Assembly (NCBI GenBank): GCA_020310875.1
Contig: MU260067.1
Span: 348,501-412,500 of the forward strand
Length of the DNA: 64,000 nucleotides
From: Ceratopteris richardii
Taxonomy: Eukaryota > Streptophyta > Polypodiopsida > Polypodiales > Pteridaceae
Reading direction: 5' to 3'
The notes below the pieces were generated by a model, which was given only the letters and a program-made list of their open reading frames with translations, had not been told where the DNA came from and searched no databases. Shown one piece after another: positions 45,575 through 57,687 of the stretch (positions within the stretch are counted from its first letter, which is position 1; every line of letters starts with the position of its first letter). A program made the position numbers and the translations under genes.

Positions 45575-48500
45575 TCAAAGTGTGATGCGTCCGCATAGTC
45601 GAAATTTTTTGTTAGATGTTGCGAGGAAAGTTTCAAACACCCAGATATCTTCCACATCAATCTGAAATTACAAAGATGAGAATGAGAATAAGAAAAAGCC
45701 CTACAATGGCCTTTTCAACAAAACGTCTTCTGCACTGTACGGATAATCCCATAGGATTATGTCAAATATGCACTGTCATAGGTTCTACTCAAGGTACTGG
45801 ATGTCTCACTTTCTTTGAAAACCTCATGTGCACTGACTGTAGAAGCAGGAGAGTCAATATGTCACTGTTAATCTAGTAAATAAAGCCTTTTGAGGTCGAT
45901 TCCAACACCAGCATGTATTGTACACACAAGATAAGTGCAATCACATTCTTACATTATCCAGGTGTAAAACTGGCATGTTGGTATGGAAAACATACATTTG
46001 CACATCCACAATGGATTGGCATGCTGTATCTTCATTATTTCAAAACTGTTCAAACAAAGCTAGTTTGCATTCTTGAATGTTCATGTTCTTGAAACTTAAT
46101 GCAGCTAAAATAACAAAATTAAGAGTAACAATAATAAAGACTGAAAATAAACCAAAGAGACCTGTTTCTCTGGATCTCCTGCAACAAGCTTTCCAGCTCG
46201 ATCGTAAGCTCCAAAACTCTAAGAAACAAAGACAACACCATTAAGTAATATCTATGCAGAACTCGCACATGCCATCCAAATAGTAGGTGTCCCATGAATC
46301 TGCGTTTTGCTTAGATACATTACAAGTACTATTCATTGACTTTCAAACTCAATAGAAACATTCATACTTGTTTGGATTTTATCATCACAGTCACTTGTAT
46401 AAAGGCCTTTTCAAGGTCTTTCGGGTCTACTGCAGCCTGTACAAAATAATTACTTTGAATAAGATTCAAATTTCTTATCATTATGTGAGCTACAGGATAA
46501 AACAACAGTAACATGTAAATTAGAACCAAACATAAGAAAAATCTGACGCTTCCTACAACAAATAATAGTAACATGTAAATTAGAACCAAACATAAGAAAA
46601 ATCTCATGCATACACAACATATCTCATGAAACAACAGTAACATGTAAATTCGAACCAAACGTAAGAAAAATCTCATGCTTACTCCAACATATCACAGTGA
46701 AAATAATTTTAACAAGAACAAGAAATCAACAGTGGTTCTTTTTGCTAAACCTTGAAACACTTGTTAGAGATACATTTCAGATGGGGCATATGCTTCAGGA
46801 CACCTGAACATCTTTGAAGAGATCAAAAGATCATACAATTCGTGCTTGCAGTGTGTTGATTCGAACAGGACTTGTGAGCTTCCATTCCACTCTGTGCCAT
46901 ATGCCATCTCTTCTTTTTATTTCATTCTTTATAGTCTGCCAAAGAAAAGAAAAAGTTTTGATCAAATCTTATCACATACTGAGAAAGGTCAGTGATCAGA
47001 CTGTTTACTTACAGAGAGCATACTCTCTGTAACAAACTCCTTCAGAGCATGCCAATCCCCTTCAGCAATAGCTGTATTGACCTGCCAACTGTCCATGTTT
47101 CAGGGAAAGTCACGAGGACCATACCATACTGACTACTTCAATTATTAAATGAATATTGACGAGCAACAGACAGAAAATCCGAATGAAGCACAAAAAAACA
47201 TGCAAACTGGTGCTTGAAAAAGGACTACTGCATTGCAGAAATCGAAAAACTAAGCTCTCACACTAAGAACAGTGAAACAAGGCTGTGAATAGCATGATGA
47301 TATCTAAGACTCATCTACAGTCCAGGAATCATCATAAGATATTTCAGTGCATATATAAAACTTCAACATCAAAAGAACTGCTAGGAGAATACAAATTTAG
47401 AACAATTATCCTTGCATTTGATGGATGAAGTTCTTTTATCTTAAAATAAAACAAACATTCCGAAGTGAGTCTCCTCTTCTCATTCAGATATAAATATAAA
47501 TACTCCAGTGACTAGCTGCAACCACAACTTACCTTATCTTTCCAAGACACTTATCCAACCTCGACTTGGACACTTATCACATGTCCATAAAATGAAACAC
47601 TATAGACATACAGAAAGTAGAGCAAGAACTTACAAAAGAAAACAAATTTTCTAGTCCTCTTAAGGTAGTAAGCCTGTGAAAAATTCTTGAATCTTTGAAA
47701 TGATTCCTTCTATACAGATGAACTACAATTCACAGCGAAATTCCTTTAACACTTCCTTCTTTGACCCTTCAATTTTCCCACCTTCGTATTTATATCCTCG
47801 CCAAACGGAATCCTTGTTTCACGGCTGCTTTAAGTCCTCATTCAGGAGTGTGATTGCTTGTTCAATGTTCAGATAATTCAATAAATTTAACGTGTAAAAT
47901 CCACCTAGGGTCACACAATAGATGATTGATAGACAATCATGACAGGTGCACACAACAAATTTGCATAAAAACCAGCAAAATTGGCCCTAAAAACTGATGC
48001 AAAAAGAAAAGATAAAGATTCGCTTGATTTAATACAAATTTTGTAGGACAAGTGTGAACATGATAAGAATACCTCTTTGTACATTTTTTCGGCATCAGAA
48101 TAAAAGACTTTCCTTGTAAATCCTGTCTTCTGACGAAGTTTGGCTACCGCATAAGCTGTCTTGACCTGCATGCATACAGAAAGCAAAAAACAAAACTTTC
48201 TCAAAATTTTAAGATAAAGAAAGGAGGAAACACTAAATTCGTCAGCCAGTGTGTGTAATAATCATATTTGATTGGTTTGCTATAAATCATAGGAGCATGT
48301 ATCTCCTAACCCTATCTATTCAACCATAGACCTTTTGGAGTGGTGTCATGCTATTCCCTTGATTATGTGCTTTATATCTTACTAGATTAATACAGAAAGT
48401 TCCATTCTCTCATTGAGAGAAAAAGAGAGGCTAAGAGGATATAGATAAAAGGAAAGGTAATGAAATGACAAATACTCTCGAGGACGAACAAAGACAACAG

Positions 48501-51328
48501 AAGTTCCAGTTTTTACTCTCGTCACCTACTTCTCAGAACCTCGTCTTTCCTCAAATTCCTCGCAAATTTTATCAGGTATGGTTCCCTTCTCATATAGAGT
48601 CCTGTCCTCAACAGTCAATTAAATAGATCAGTTTTATTGAAGATCTCCCAAGTATGCAGTCTTTTCTTTTCTCTGTTACTTTCTGTACTTCGTCTAACAG
48701 TATAGTATCAGAGGACAGAGCAGTGTTTGTATCCCATGGTTTGGGTGATCAGTTGCTGTTGTTGCAATATTAGCGATCAACTGCCTATGATCAGTCATAT
48801 GTACATCAGTTCACTTACATTCAGTTTATAGATGTATCCAAGTAATTATCTGCTACTCTAATTCATCCAGCACAAGACATTTGCACAGAGTTCAATCAGA
48901 AACTCCACATACCACTGCTGTTCTTTGTCACATGCAGTCAAAAAAGTGTCTATTTTGTTTTGTGCACCATCAGGATCAGTTCATGACCAACCGCGCACAG
49001 CATATTGTGAGCATTTGATTACAACTGTCAAAGACCATTTATTGCTGTCAAAGTCAAATGCTATTTGTCTTGTTTATTCAATTTATCATGGCTACATCGA
49101 CTTTTTATTGCACATGCAAGTTTCAAGTTCATTTGCCCTTGTATTTCTCCATTTAAGATCAGATCAAAATATTCATCATCAAAGATCAACCCCATTAACA
49201 TGTGTATGATGTTTTATTAGATGCAGTTCACATTCAGCATCACCGTGAATCAGCTTCTTTATCTTGTTTTATTAGATGCCCTTCTCATTCATCATCATCT
49301 TATACCAAATCCATACTCATGATGTTCTCATTCAGCATCATCTTATACCAAATGCATACTCATCTCCATTGTTATTTGATCCATTTCGGTGATCTTATTG
49401 GTTCTTATCACTAAGCCACATGTTTGGTCCAATCATCAACCTCTTAAGTTGTGTTACTTTATCCATCATTCATGGACCCCAACAAGTCTACTTTGAAGCA
49501 TTCATTCTTCTACTTATACAATTAAGGAGAACTAAAAAAATATGGATTCAAAGGGGCTGAATCGCGAAATTATATCGCAGCCCTTCTCTTTATGCACAAG
49601 AAGAACCAAACAATGATTCCCCGCTAGATCTCTTTGCTTACCACATCCGCTCAGTCTCTTGGGATGTTGTGATCAATCTCTTTGTGTTTCTATCACTTCC
49701 AGAAGTGATGGGCAAACTCAGCCATAATGAAAGCGTAACACAAAATGCAAACAAAAGATAGGAAAAAATACACAAAATACATAGTTGGTGATGTATATAC
49801 ACCTATCAATTGGTCGCAACTCAAGACAAAGAATCCACAAGTGAAATCTGCATGTCCACTAATACGACAATCATATATACCAGCATGAATTCAGGCAAGC
49901 CCCAAATTCATCCTCAAGTGAAAGTGCAACTATAAGCTCATGTATGTATGTATGTATGTATGTATGTATGTATGTATGTATGTATGTATGTATGTATGTA
50001 TGTATGTATGTATGTATGTATGTATGTATGTATGTACGTACGTACGTACTTACGTATGTATGTGTGTGTGTATAATGTATGTATGTATAATGTATGTATG
50101 TATGTATGTATGTATGTATGTATGTATGTATAATGTATGTATGTATGTATGTATGTATGTATGTATGTATGTATGTATGTATGTATGTATGTATGTATGT
50201 ATGTATGTATGTATGTATGTATGTATGTATGTATGTATGTATGTATGTATGCATGCATGTATGCATGCATGCATGTATGTATGTATCTATGTATGTGTGT
50301 ATGCATGCATGTATGCATGTATGTATGTGTGCATGCATGTATGCATGTATGCATGTATGTATGTATGTATGTATGTATGTATGTATGTATGTATGTATGT
50401 ATGTATGTATGTATGTATGTATGTATGTATGCGTGCGTGCGTGCGTGCGTGCGTATGTATGTATGTATGTATGTATGTATGTATGTATGTATGTATGTAT
50501 GTACTATGTATGTATGTATGTATGTATGTATGTATGTATGTATGTATGTATGTATGTATGTATGCATGTATAGTTGTTTGTAACATTTTTTGCCACAACA
50601 AATGAAGATAATTAACAGTAATATCATGAGTTAAGGCACTATTTTCTTTTAATCAAATCATGGCATCCACTACCAATAATCAAATATCGATCCATTACCC
50701 CGAGAATTACAAGACACAAATGCAAGGTGTTATGTTAGTCCTTAAAAAGACAAAAAAGAGGATCAAACCTAGTGTCGGACAGGTTGAAATTTGCACTCCA
50801 AGGTATGCAACAATCAATTCAAAAGAACAATGAAAAGTCCCCTTGGCTTTGAAGGCAAAGGATGAAAATCTTCTCCAAACAATGACAGTTAAACACAAAG
50901 AGAACAAATCCAGAATATGAATCTATCTGAAGATAATAAGGCCCAATGAGAAAATCATACATTTATGTCTTCCTCATTCTCCGGATTTTTTGTATTGCAG
51001 GCATTGGATATCTCGAAGAAGATTTTTAATCTCTTATCCTTCCAAAGGAAAATACAATTTCGGGTATTTTTTGCATTAAAAAGGAAGGCATGCAAAGCAA
51101 GGCATTGCAAACATTGCAATGTTGCGAAGCTGCAAACTGCTGATACCAATGTTGCATTGCAATTACAATACTGCATAAGTGTTTTTCAGCTGTGTGAGCA
51201 CTCTTATCCATCTACATGTGTTACCAAACAAAAAATTATGACAAAATAGTGTTGGGGACAGGGTCAATCAATTTACCTCGCGCATAATTGAATCCTTGAT
51301 TTGTCTCCATCCTTCTCTAGTGAACCAT
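45575..51328 (-). CDS. MRPL45: mL45-like mitochondrial ribosomal protein (Tim44-like fold), 3' exons
   Basis: Seven exons on the minus strand join in frame with consensus splice sites: 51277-51328, 48073-48165, 47013-47081, 46837-46935, 46368-46436, 46162-46218, 45575-45661 (TGA). Together they code about 174 residues. Key stretches: WFTREGWRQIKDSIMRE; AYAVAKLRQKTGF; EGDWHALKEFVTESMLS; RVEWKLTSPVRINTLQARI; DPKDLEKAFIQVTVM; FGAYDRAGKLVAGDPEKQ; DIWVFETFLATSNKKFRLCG. This order matches the Tim44-like domain of mitochondrial large-subunit protein mL45, especially the YDR-G-LVAGDP and DIWVFE...R-L-G blocks. It would sit near the ribosome exit tunnel at the inner membrane. No stops or frameshifts are seen, so it is probably a live gene. 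The N-terminal exon(s), start codon and targeting peptide were not found. Tim44 itself is a less likely alternative. Confidence 0.78.
46501..46690. repeat. 60-63 bp tandem repeat in an intron
   Basis: Three units containing AGTAACATGTAAATTAGAAC at 46508, 46568 and 46635 within intron 4 of the mL45-like gene. Confidence 0.85.
48300..48714 (+). repeat. Possible copia LTR end and primer site in intron 1
   Basis: TAGTATCAGAGG at 48703-48714 resembles a tRNA-Met type primer site (TGGTATCAGAGC) and follows an LTR-like end CTGTACTTCGTCTAACA (48699). No gag frame follows and the left LTR end is not defined. Tentative. Confidence 0.3.
48715..49937. other. Intron 1 sequence, nothing recognised
   Basis: AT-rich intronic sequence. 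A segment with CTCATTCAGCATCATC-type repeats near 49225-49350 is the only pattern. Confidence 0.4.
49938..50574. repeat. (ATGT)n microsatellite, about 640 bp
   Basis: Tetranucleotide ATGT tract with scattered GCATGC, GCGT and CGTACG variants, within intron 1 of the mL45-like gene. The long YVCM/YIHT reading frames are artefacts of the repeat. Confidence 0.97.
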
Positions 51329-52800
51329 CTGAAATCATGAAACAGAAATAATCATTAAGATGTTGCGTCAACAATGATGTCTCTTGTATTCAGGAGTAAG
51401 AGGCAAAATTTTCCAGACTTGCTAGTGATATTTTGAAACAATGAGGAATCCATTAACATTATTTAAAATATTAAGCTTCAACCATGCAGCTAAGAATAAA
51501 GATTTGAGTGGCAATTTATACATCAAACTCTGGAGATTCAGCAACTGCATAGAGTGGAAATTGGATGATGATAAAGAAAGAAAGATAACCACAAACATGA
51601 ATCCATGCATTTCTAGGTGTATGGAAGCATGCTCGTGTATATCCGTGTGTGAGGGTTACACCAGAAACATGGATAATACATAAATACACATGATTTCTAA
51701 AGACACTTCATGTAAACAGATGAATGCATGCAACTGTGTGTGCCTGTACAGGGAGCAATCATCCAGGTTTTTGAACATGTGCATGCATGCATTTGTGCAC
51801 ATGTGCATGCATGCATTTGTGCACATGTGCATGCATGCATGCATTTGTGCACATGTGTATGCATGCATTTGTGAACATGTGCATGCATGCATTTGTGCAA
51901 AGGTGCATACAGTGTGTGTATTCATCAACATATCCACATATCCATGGGTCTTACTTGATAGAAAGTGGTAAAACACACACACACACAACATGGATATGCC
52001 AGATTCAACAGTGAAAACAATTATACCTCTGTAGAAAAGGGTATTTTGTATGAATCCGATAAGGCTCAATCAGTTTCCCTGGACTTGCTTGATACAATTT
52101 CATTCCCACCTGATGTGGTAAAGGATGAACTCTGCTCTTATGATATCAGTTTAAATGCCTATTTTGAATGGAAAAATCAAAAATAAGGGACATGGCTCAC
52201 CTGGCGCTGCAGATGTGCAGGTGGTGCTATCATTCTAGCAAAACCACATCTGAGAATGAGATAAGGTGTCCTCACAAGCTGTGAAGTTAGCAAGAATTAC
52301 AGTTCTCACTGTATTAAAATCATTGTTTCAACATCAAAGAATTGTCAACAATATCAAAATTATAATAAGAATGCAGTTCTAAAAATCAACAAATCAAAAT
52401 TTAATGAGGGAAAAAAGGGGACAGATGAGAACCATTATAAAATTTGGAAACAAGACAGTTACAAACTATGAAGCCATAATTGATCTTTGATTATACCACT
52501 CATGGGAGCCGCTGCCCAACCCAATAGATGCATCTTCCAAACTACCACAGTGATTCAGAACCGCAAGAAAGTTTTTATCATAGCAAATAAGTTCACCCTA
52601 AAGATTGAAGGTAAAGAAATTAAGTGCATTGTAATAGTCGCACCCACCTAACATACTGCAGCACACATCACATGTAATTTAGTATTATTATGCAAAGTAA
52701 TGATAAGGAGATGAATAAGTTGAAGCACTCAGCAGTAAAGAGCCCAAATATGAAAAAAGATCCTTTACTTTTGCGTAAATCTAAAATTTGTCAGTTGTAA
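51329..52800. other. Upstream region of the mL45-like gene
   Basis: The missing 5' exon(s) should lie here or further right. A candidate at about 52202-52250 has good splice-site sequence but the wrong phase for the next exon. A GCATGCATTTGTGCACAT minisatellite is at 51774-51900. Confidence 0.4.
51774..51900. repeat. 22-26 bp minisatellite
   Basis: Five units of roughly ACATGTGCATGCATGCATTT GTGC, with small length differences. Confidence 0.9.
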
Positions 52801-52805
52801 CTTCG

Positions 52806-52914
52806 CTTTAGTTGAATGATGCACCAAGCACAAGAGTCGTGATGGTCAGCCACACACAACTTAGACTTTAGTTGAATGATGCACCGAGCGCTAGGGTCAT
52901 AATGATCCATCACA
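52806..52914. repeat. 60-bp tandem duplication
   Basis: CTTTAGTTGAATGATGCACC and the following 29 bp occur at 52806-52854 and again at 52866-52914 with several substitutions. Confidence 0.8.
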
Positions 52915-53339
52915 TGGTGGCCATGTTGCAGTATCACTTATTGCCTTCTCACATTCTTGCATTGTCCAGGTGCACTGGCTGCTATGCAGTTTTCTTTGGC
53001 TGTCCAATAGATCGTTAGATCCTCCAATCTCGAGATTCCTCCCTGCTAGATGAGATAAGACACAAGCCATACTCACCAAAACAATACAAGGAAGGACATC
53101 CAACTCACCTCCCAGCCATAGAGCCAAATAGGCTCACCCCGGGCTTGGGAGTCTGCAGCACAACGGGCAATCACCTCCAAAAAAACTGGTGTCCCATACC
53201 ACCAGCCCCCACCATACGGGTGATGAGGGTCTGCCAAGAGAGGCCAAGACTTAGTGAAATGACTTAGTTCACACTTAACTGGCCGAACCGAGTACACATG
53301 CAGATGTACTTCCGGATGTCCTAGAAGGGTGATGTAACA
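52915..53339 (-). repeat. 3' LTR of a decayed gypsy element, outer end unresolved
   Basis: The minus strand starts TGTTACATCACCC at 53339 after a polypurine tract (AAGGGGGGAAG, 53340-53350). The left end is not determined; it may include the 60-bp duplication. Confidence 0.5.
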
Positions 53340-54330
53340 CTTCCCCCCTTATTTTCAATAGTTGTCGTCTGCAATCTCCTTGGTGAATAAACCAAGAAAA
53401 TGACTCTTCAATGATCTCACTGACTCCCAAGTAACAACAAACTTGGGCTAGTGCTTCCACTTGATCAAAACTTCTCAGACCTCCTCTCCCTATAATCAAG
53501 AAACAAATTGGACTCCAATGGAATGTATCAAGTAGGATCCTCCACCTCAAGATCTCCTCCGCACATATCACAAAATCGCCTTGTCCAATCTACTCTTTCA
53601 AGCGACTAGAGTGGAATACAAGATGTATAGTGGTTCCTTGAGCCAAGCCCAAGCTCGTAAGGCACACTAGTTACCTTCCTTGTGATCTAAATTGGACCAC
53701 AATATTGGGAAGATAACTTCGTGCACATGCTTGTTCGAATTGTCTAAGAATCTCCCCACAGCCAAAGGTACACCCGAAGACGACGAAACCTATGATGCTC
53801 GTTAACATAAAAGAACCTCAATCTTGGGTTGTCTTTAAATTTTTTCCTCGTGGTCCATAACATCTCTTGCATATCCTACAGAAAATCGACCAAAGAGAAC
53901 AATTGCACGCTAGTGAGTCCAATGGCTATCAGTGGTGTAGACTCATAACAGTATGTCAGCATGAATGGACCCAATACCCAAACATGTAGTACTGTTATAA
54001 GCAAACACAGAGACTGGTAATGTTCTCAAGCAAACTACATCACAAGACACATGCATGCAACACATCCTCCATAGTCTAATCCATGTGCACAATGTGTCCA
54101 TTGATCTTCATATGATATGAGGATGGCATGCACAATCGGGTCTCTATCTTTTGGAAGACTCTTTATCAAAAGTTTCTATTGAACTTTGTATCCTGATCAC
54201 TAACAATCTCCTCAAGCAAACTATACAATTTATAGAGATGCTCCATAAAGAGCTAAGCTGACTTCTGGCTTTTCATGATGGTGCACATATAAACCTTGCC
54301 ATCTTCATGAGTTAATCAACAACTATTAGA
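53340..54330 (-). pseudogene. Chromodomain-type gypsy relic (integrase end)
   Basis: The minus strand in broken frames shows SDQDTKFNRNF (integrase core), FAYNSTTCLGIG, then SSQYCGPI, ITRKVTSVPYELGLAQGTTI and HLVFHSSRLKE (integrase C-terminal block), and finally VLIKWKH followed by TWESVRSLKSHF, a chromodomain-like end. Many stops. Clear ancestry, dead copy. Confidence 0.65.
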
Positions 54331-54563
54331 TTTATTTAGACCTCCATGGTCTACCATTGGTCTACTAGCATTGGTCGAGGGTTAAGGACCAAAGCTCGAG
54401 AGAGCCAAGGCTCTACCACGTTGCACGAATCTATGTGTTCAGTGAGGTTATTCCATCGCTATATGAGGAGTGTTTGGACCTTATAAAGGACTCTAGATGT
54501 GCATAAGGACTTGGCCATTTAAGGTTGGGAGGAGAGTGGTAGGTGGCGAATTGGGACCTCACA

Positions 54564-54577
54564 TTTGGTATCAAAGC
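54564..54577 (+). promoter_or_regulatory. Possible primer binding site of a plus-strand LTR element
   Basis: TTTGGTATCAAAGC directly follows CCTCACA, as a tRNA-Met primer site follows an LTR end. The preceding 200 bp has an LTR-like character (TATAAAGGAC at 54482). No gag frame is recognisable downstream. Confidence 0.4.
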
Positions 54578-54599
54578 TTGTGTGAGAGAGGGGAAAAGT

Positions 54600-55800
54600 T
54601 CCTTGAGAGAAGGCCAACTCATCATCTTCATCTTAAGCATTTGAAAAGTTGGAGCTCGAATTCACGAAGAATTTCTAAGAGAAGAAGAGTGGAATTCATC
54701 TTGCACACATGCATGGATTTCTTCCTCTCGGAAGGTTTGTACAAGGGTGGAGTGGGAAGCCAAAAAAAAAAAGATTGTTTTTCTCTTTCAGCTTGTGCCC
54801 AAGATAGTATGGAGGTAGCTTCTTTTGATTCACGCATACATGAAACCCAAGAAGCCCTCGTTTGTGGTCTTCCACCCAAGGATTTGAGAGAAGTTTATTT
54901 ATGATAATCTTAAACATATGTCAAGGCATATAGTTCGATAAGAACATCACTAAATAGGATCAAAACTCACTCTAAATGCTTTAAGGAATGATTTGGATGC
55001 ATTCACTTTATTCTCATAATTTCAAGTCTATATTGCTCCACATTGAATTAGTCATAACTAATTATAGAAAATGTTTTTTCTTTTGAAATTTTGAAGTTTG
55101 ATAACTTCGAGGACCCTCTGCACACAGGTGCTGACTTTCAATGTCTTGATCATAACTTCATGGCATAAATCCAATTGGTCTCATTCCGATCGGAGCTTTT
55201 AGACAGCTTTTAGGACTACAAGGATACCAAAAATTATGATTTTTGGATCATTGTAAGTAGATCTAATAGTCTGGTCTTTTTGTGGGTACAATAGTAAAAG
55301 ACATAGATGATAGGAGCATCATGAGGGACATTTAGTGCTATCGACTTTGACTTCTTAGGTCATTTAGATGGATTTAGAGTGCTATTAGGCCAATACTTTG
55401 TAAAAAATGCAATGGGCATCATTTTATTATTGTATAAGATTAGATAGGCTTATTCTCTTTGTGCTCCTATCACCCGATCTCTATGTATGTATGTATAAAT
55501 AACATACTACTTAGTGTAACTCACCTACTATTTCCTACCATTTAGATTCTACAATAGAATGAACATAATGCATAATGATATGAATCATGAATTGAATGAA
55601 CACATTGCATAATGATATGAATCATGATATCAAAATCCAAATACATCGAAATAAACAGACATGAATCCATAATTCCGTAATTCATAAACGAGAAAAATAT
55701 AATACATTGCGTATTCAAGAAACGAGTCATCAACATTAGACAATGACCTCAAAAATCTAAAAGAAGCTGAGTATCAAAATTCAAGAACCATAATAATAAT
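54600..55800. other. Unassigned AT-rich region
   Basis: No domain recognised. A 24-bp segment around GAATGAACATAATGCATAAT is locally duplicated at 55555-55630. Confidence 0.4.
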
Positions 55801-55815
55801 AATGATAAATAAATA

Positions 55816-55837
55816 AATACATACATACATACATACA

Positions 55838-55868
<31 letters not shown>

Positions 55869-55958
55869 CATACATACATACATACATGCATGCATACATA
55901 CATACATACATACTTACATACATACACACATAGATACATACATACACACACACACACT
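55816..55958. repeat. (CATA)n microsatellite
   Basis: About 140 bp of CATA units with a few CATG and CACA variants, preceded by AATA units. Confidence 0.96.
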
Positions 55959-55989
55959 AGAGTCCAAACTCCAAAACCACATATCATAG

Positions 55990-56250
55990 AAATCCAAAAT
56001 CACATATCAAAATGCATCATCCTCTTAGCTCGAAGAAGCAACATCTCTTGCCAGTAACTAGACCTCATCCTCAAAATCTATCGCTTCCATCTAAAGAGAA
56101 ATCATAGGTACACCGTACATCATCAGTATCATCCATATCAAAATCAATCACTAACAAAGGCTCTCGCTCCATGCTCTAAGATGCTTCTCGACTACCACTA
56201 AAGCCTTTACCACTTGGTACCCCTCCTCGCGGTGGTCGTGGACCACGTGG
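55990..56250 (-). pseudogene. Possible acidic tail of hAT 3
   Basis: The minus strand reads FTPRGPRPPRGGVPSGKGF followed by MEREPLLVIDFDMDDTDD. The composition resembles the acidic C-terminal tails of the other two hAT relics. If so, the copia H insertion block separates it from hAT 3 at 62.3-62.85 kb. Weak evidence. Confidence 0.3.
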
Positions 56251-56254
56251 CGTG

Positions 56255-56306
56255 AAGCTCTCTCTCCCTCAACAAGAGAGTTCCTACTAGTGCACGCTGC
56301 TTCGAC
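56255..56306. repeat. Left copy of a 51-bp direct repeat flanking the copia H block
   Basis: AAGCTCTCTCTCCCTC...AGAGAGTTCCTACTAG...GCTGC, matching 61972-62022 with about eight differences, same orientation. Confidence 0.8.
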
Positions 56307-56310
56307 AAGA

Positions 56311-56533
<223 letters not shown>

Positions 56534-56762
56534 GAAGATAAATGTACAAGCTCATTTTCATATGAGCCATGCTTGGATAAATTTACCAAATATAAAGATA
56601 AAGAAAAAGTGGAGGAAAAAAGGAAAAAATAATAAAAGAAAAAATTTAGTCAAAATTCATGATGAGTAAGAGATACAATATCTTGCCTTGTAGTTAGTAG
56701 CATGTAGTGGAGAAAGTGGTGAGTTAAGAAGAAGGCACAAACTTCTTCACATGCTCATTGGT

Positions 56763-56770
56763 TATAAAAG
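56763..56770 (+). promoter_or_regulatory. TATA box of the copia H LTR
   Basis: GGTTATAAAAGTGAAG, about 230 bp into the LTR. It would place the tandem repeats inside the transcribed leader. Confidence 0.65.
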
Positions 56771-56894
56771 TGAAGTGGGAGCACATTCAAAACAAGGAGA
56801 GAAAGAGGCAAGAGCTCCCAGTAGTCGGATCTAGCCATTTTGTCATTTTGGCTTTCCCTTAGACTCCTTCCAGCCGCACGTCAGTTTGTACATA

Positions 56895-57545
56895 GCTCTG
56901 TTGCAGAGCTCATATCTCAGTGCATATGTAACCATTTTGTGCGTTTAAGCACTCATTGGAAAGCTTATCTCGTGTACTTTCTGCATATCAAATATCTCTT
57001 TGAAAGCTTATGTAGTCTGTGAGATATCAGTGAAATAGTGAAGTCCAGTTTTTCAGTATACCTGTGTAGATAGGTAGTCTATTTTGGTCGGTTAAATTTC
57101 CTGACCAAAACATATCCAAATTGCGTGATTTTTGTCTTGTTGGAAAGATCTTGGCATCTACTTTCACTGTCTCAAATATCTCATTGAGATCATTTATATT
57201 CTGTGAGATATCTGTCAGATAGTAAAGTCCAGTTTTATAGTGTACTTATGTGTGCAGGTGGTCTATCTTGGTGAGTTGAGTTTCCTGATCAAAACTCATC
57301 CAAATTACTTGATTTTTAGCTTGTTGGAAAGCTACTTGTGTCTACTTTCTCTGTACTAAATATATTTCTCAAAGGATATATATTCAGAGAGCTATCAGTC
57401 CGAGAGTGAAGCTCAGTTCTTTCAGCATACCTGTGTGGACAGGTAGTTCATCTTTGACAGTTGAGTTTCCTAATCAAAACTTGTCCAAATTAAGTCATTT
57501 ATAGCTTGTTAGAAAGCTCTCTTTGTCTACTTTGATTGACTAAAG
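56895..57545 (+). repeat. 184-bp tandem repeats in the copia H LTR
   Basis: Units start at 57019, 57203 and about 57387 (GTGAGATATC or variant). A partial unit precedes 57019. Shared landmarks are GTCCAGTTTT, GTTGGAAAG and TCTACTTTC. Units are clearly diverged. Confidence 0.85.
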
Positions 57546-57675
57546 TCTCAAGTCCATTTGAGTTTTGTATTGAGAGCAGCAAGCTATCTAAGGTGCAGAT
57601 GTTTGTCCAAGTGCTGTACATACAAGGGCTCACTACACACTTCCGTTGCGCATAGGAGAACTCATTCTCCACAGT

Positions 57676-57687
57676 TGGTATCAGAGC
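57676..57687 (+). promoter_or_regulatory. Primer binding site of copia H
   Basis: TGGTATCAGAGC, the classical initiator tRNA-Met complement, two bases after the LTR end. Confidence 0.93.

Noticed and set aside
49938-50605. Long open frames of YVCM or YIHT repeats on both strands
   Set aside because: They are translations of the ATGT microsatellite in several frames, without any non-repeat sequence.
52202-52251. Candidate first exon of the mL45-like gene (frame ARMIAPPAHLQRQ, GTGAGC donor, CTCAG acceptor)
   Set aside because: It ends in phase 0, while the next exon needs two preceding bases; joining them gives an immediate stop. The phase that fits contains stops.
54497-54904. Plus-strand frame of 135 codons as gag of an LTR element
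   Set aside because: It starts before the primer-site-like sequence and has no gag or zinc-knuckle motif.
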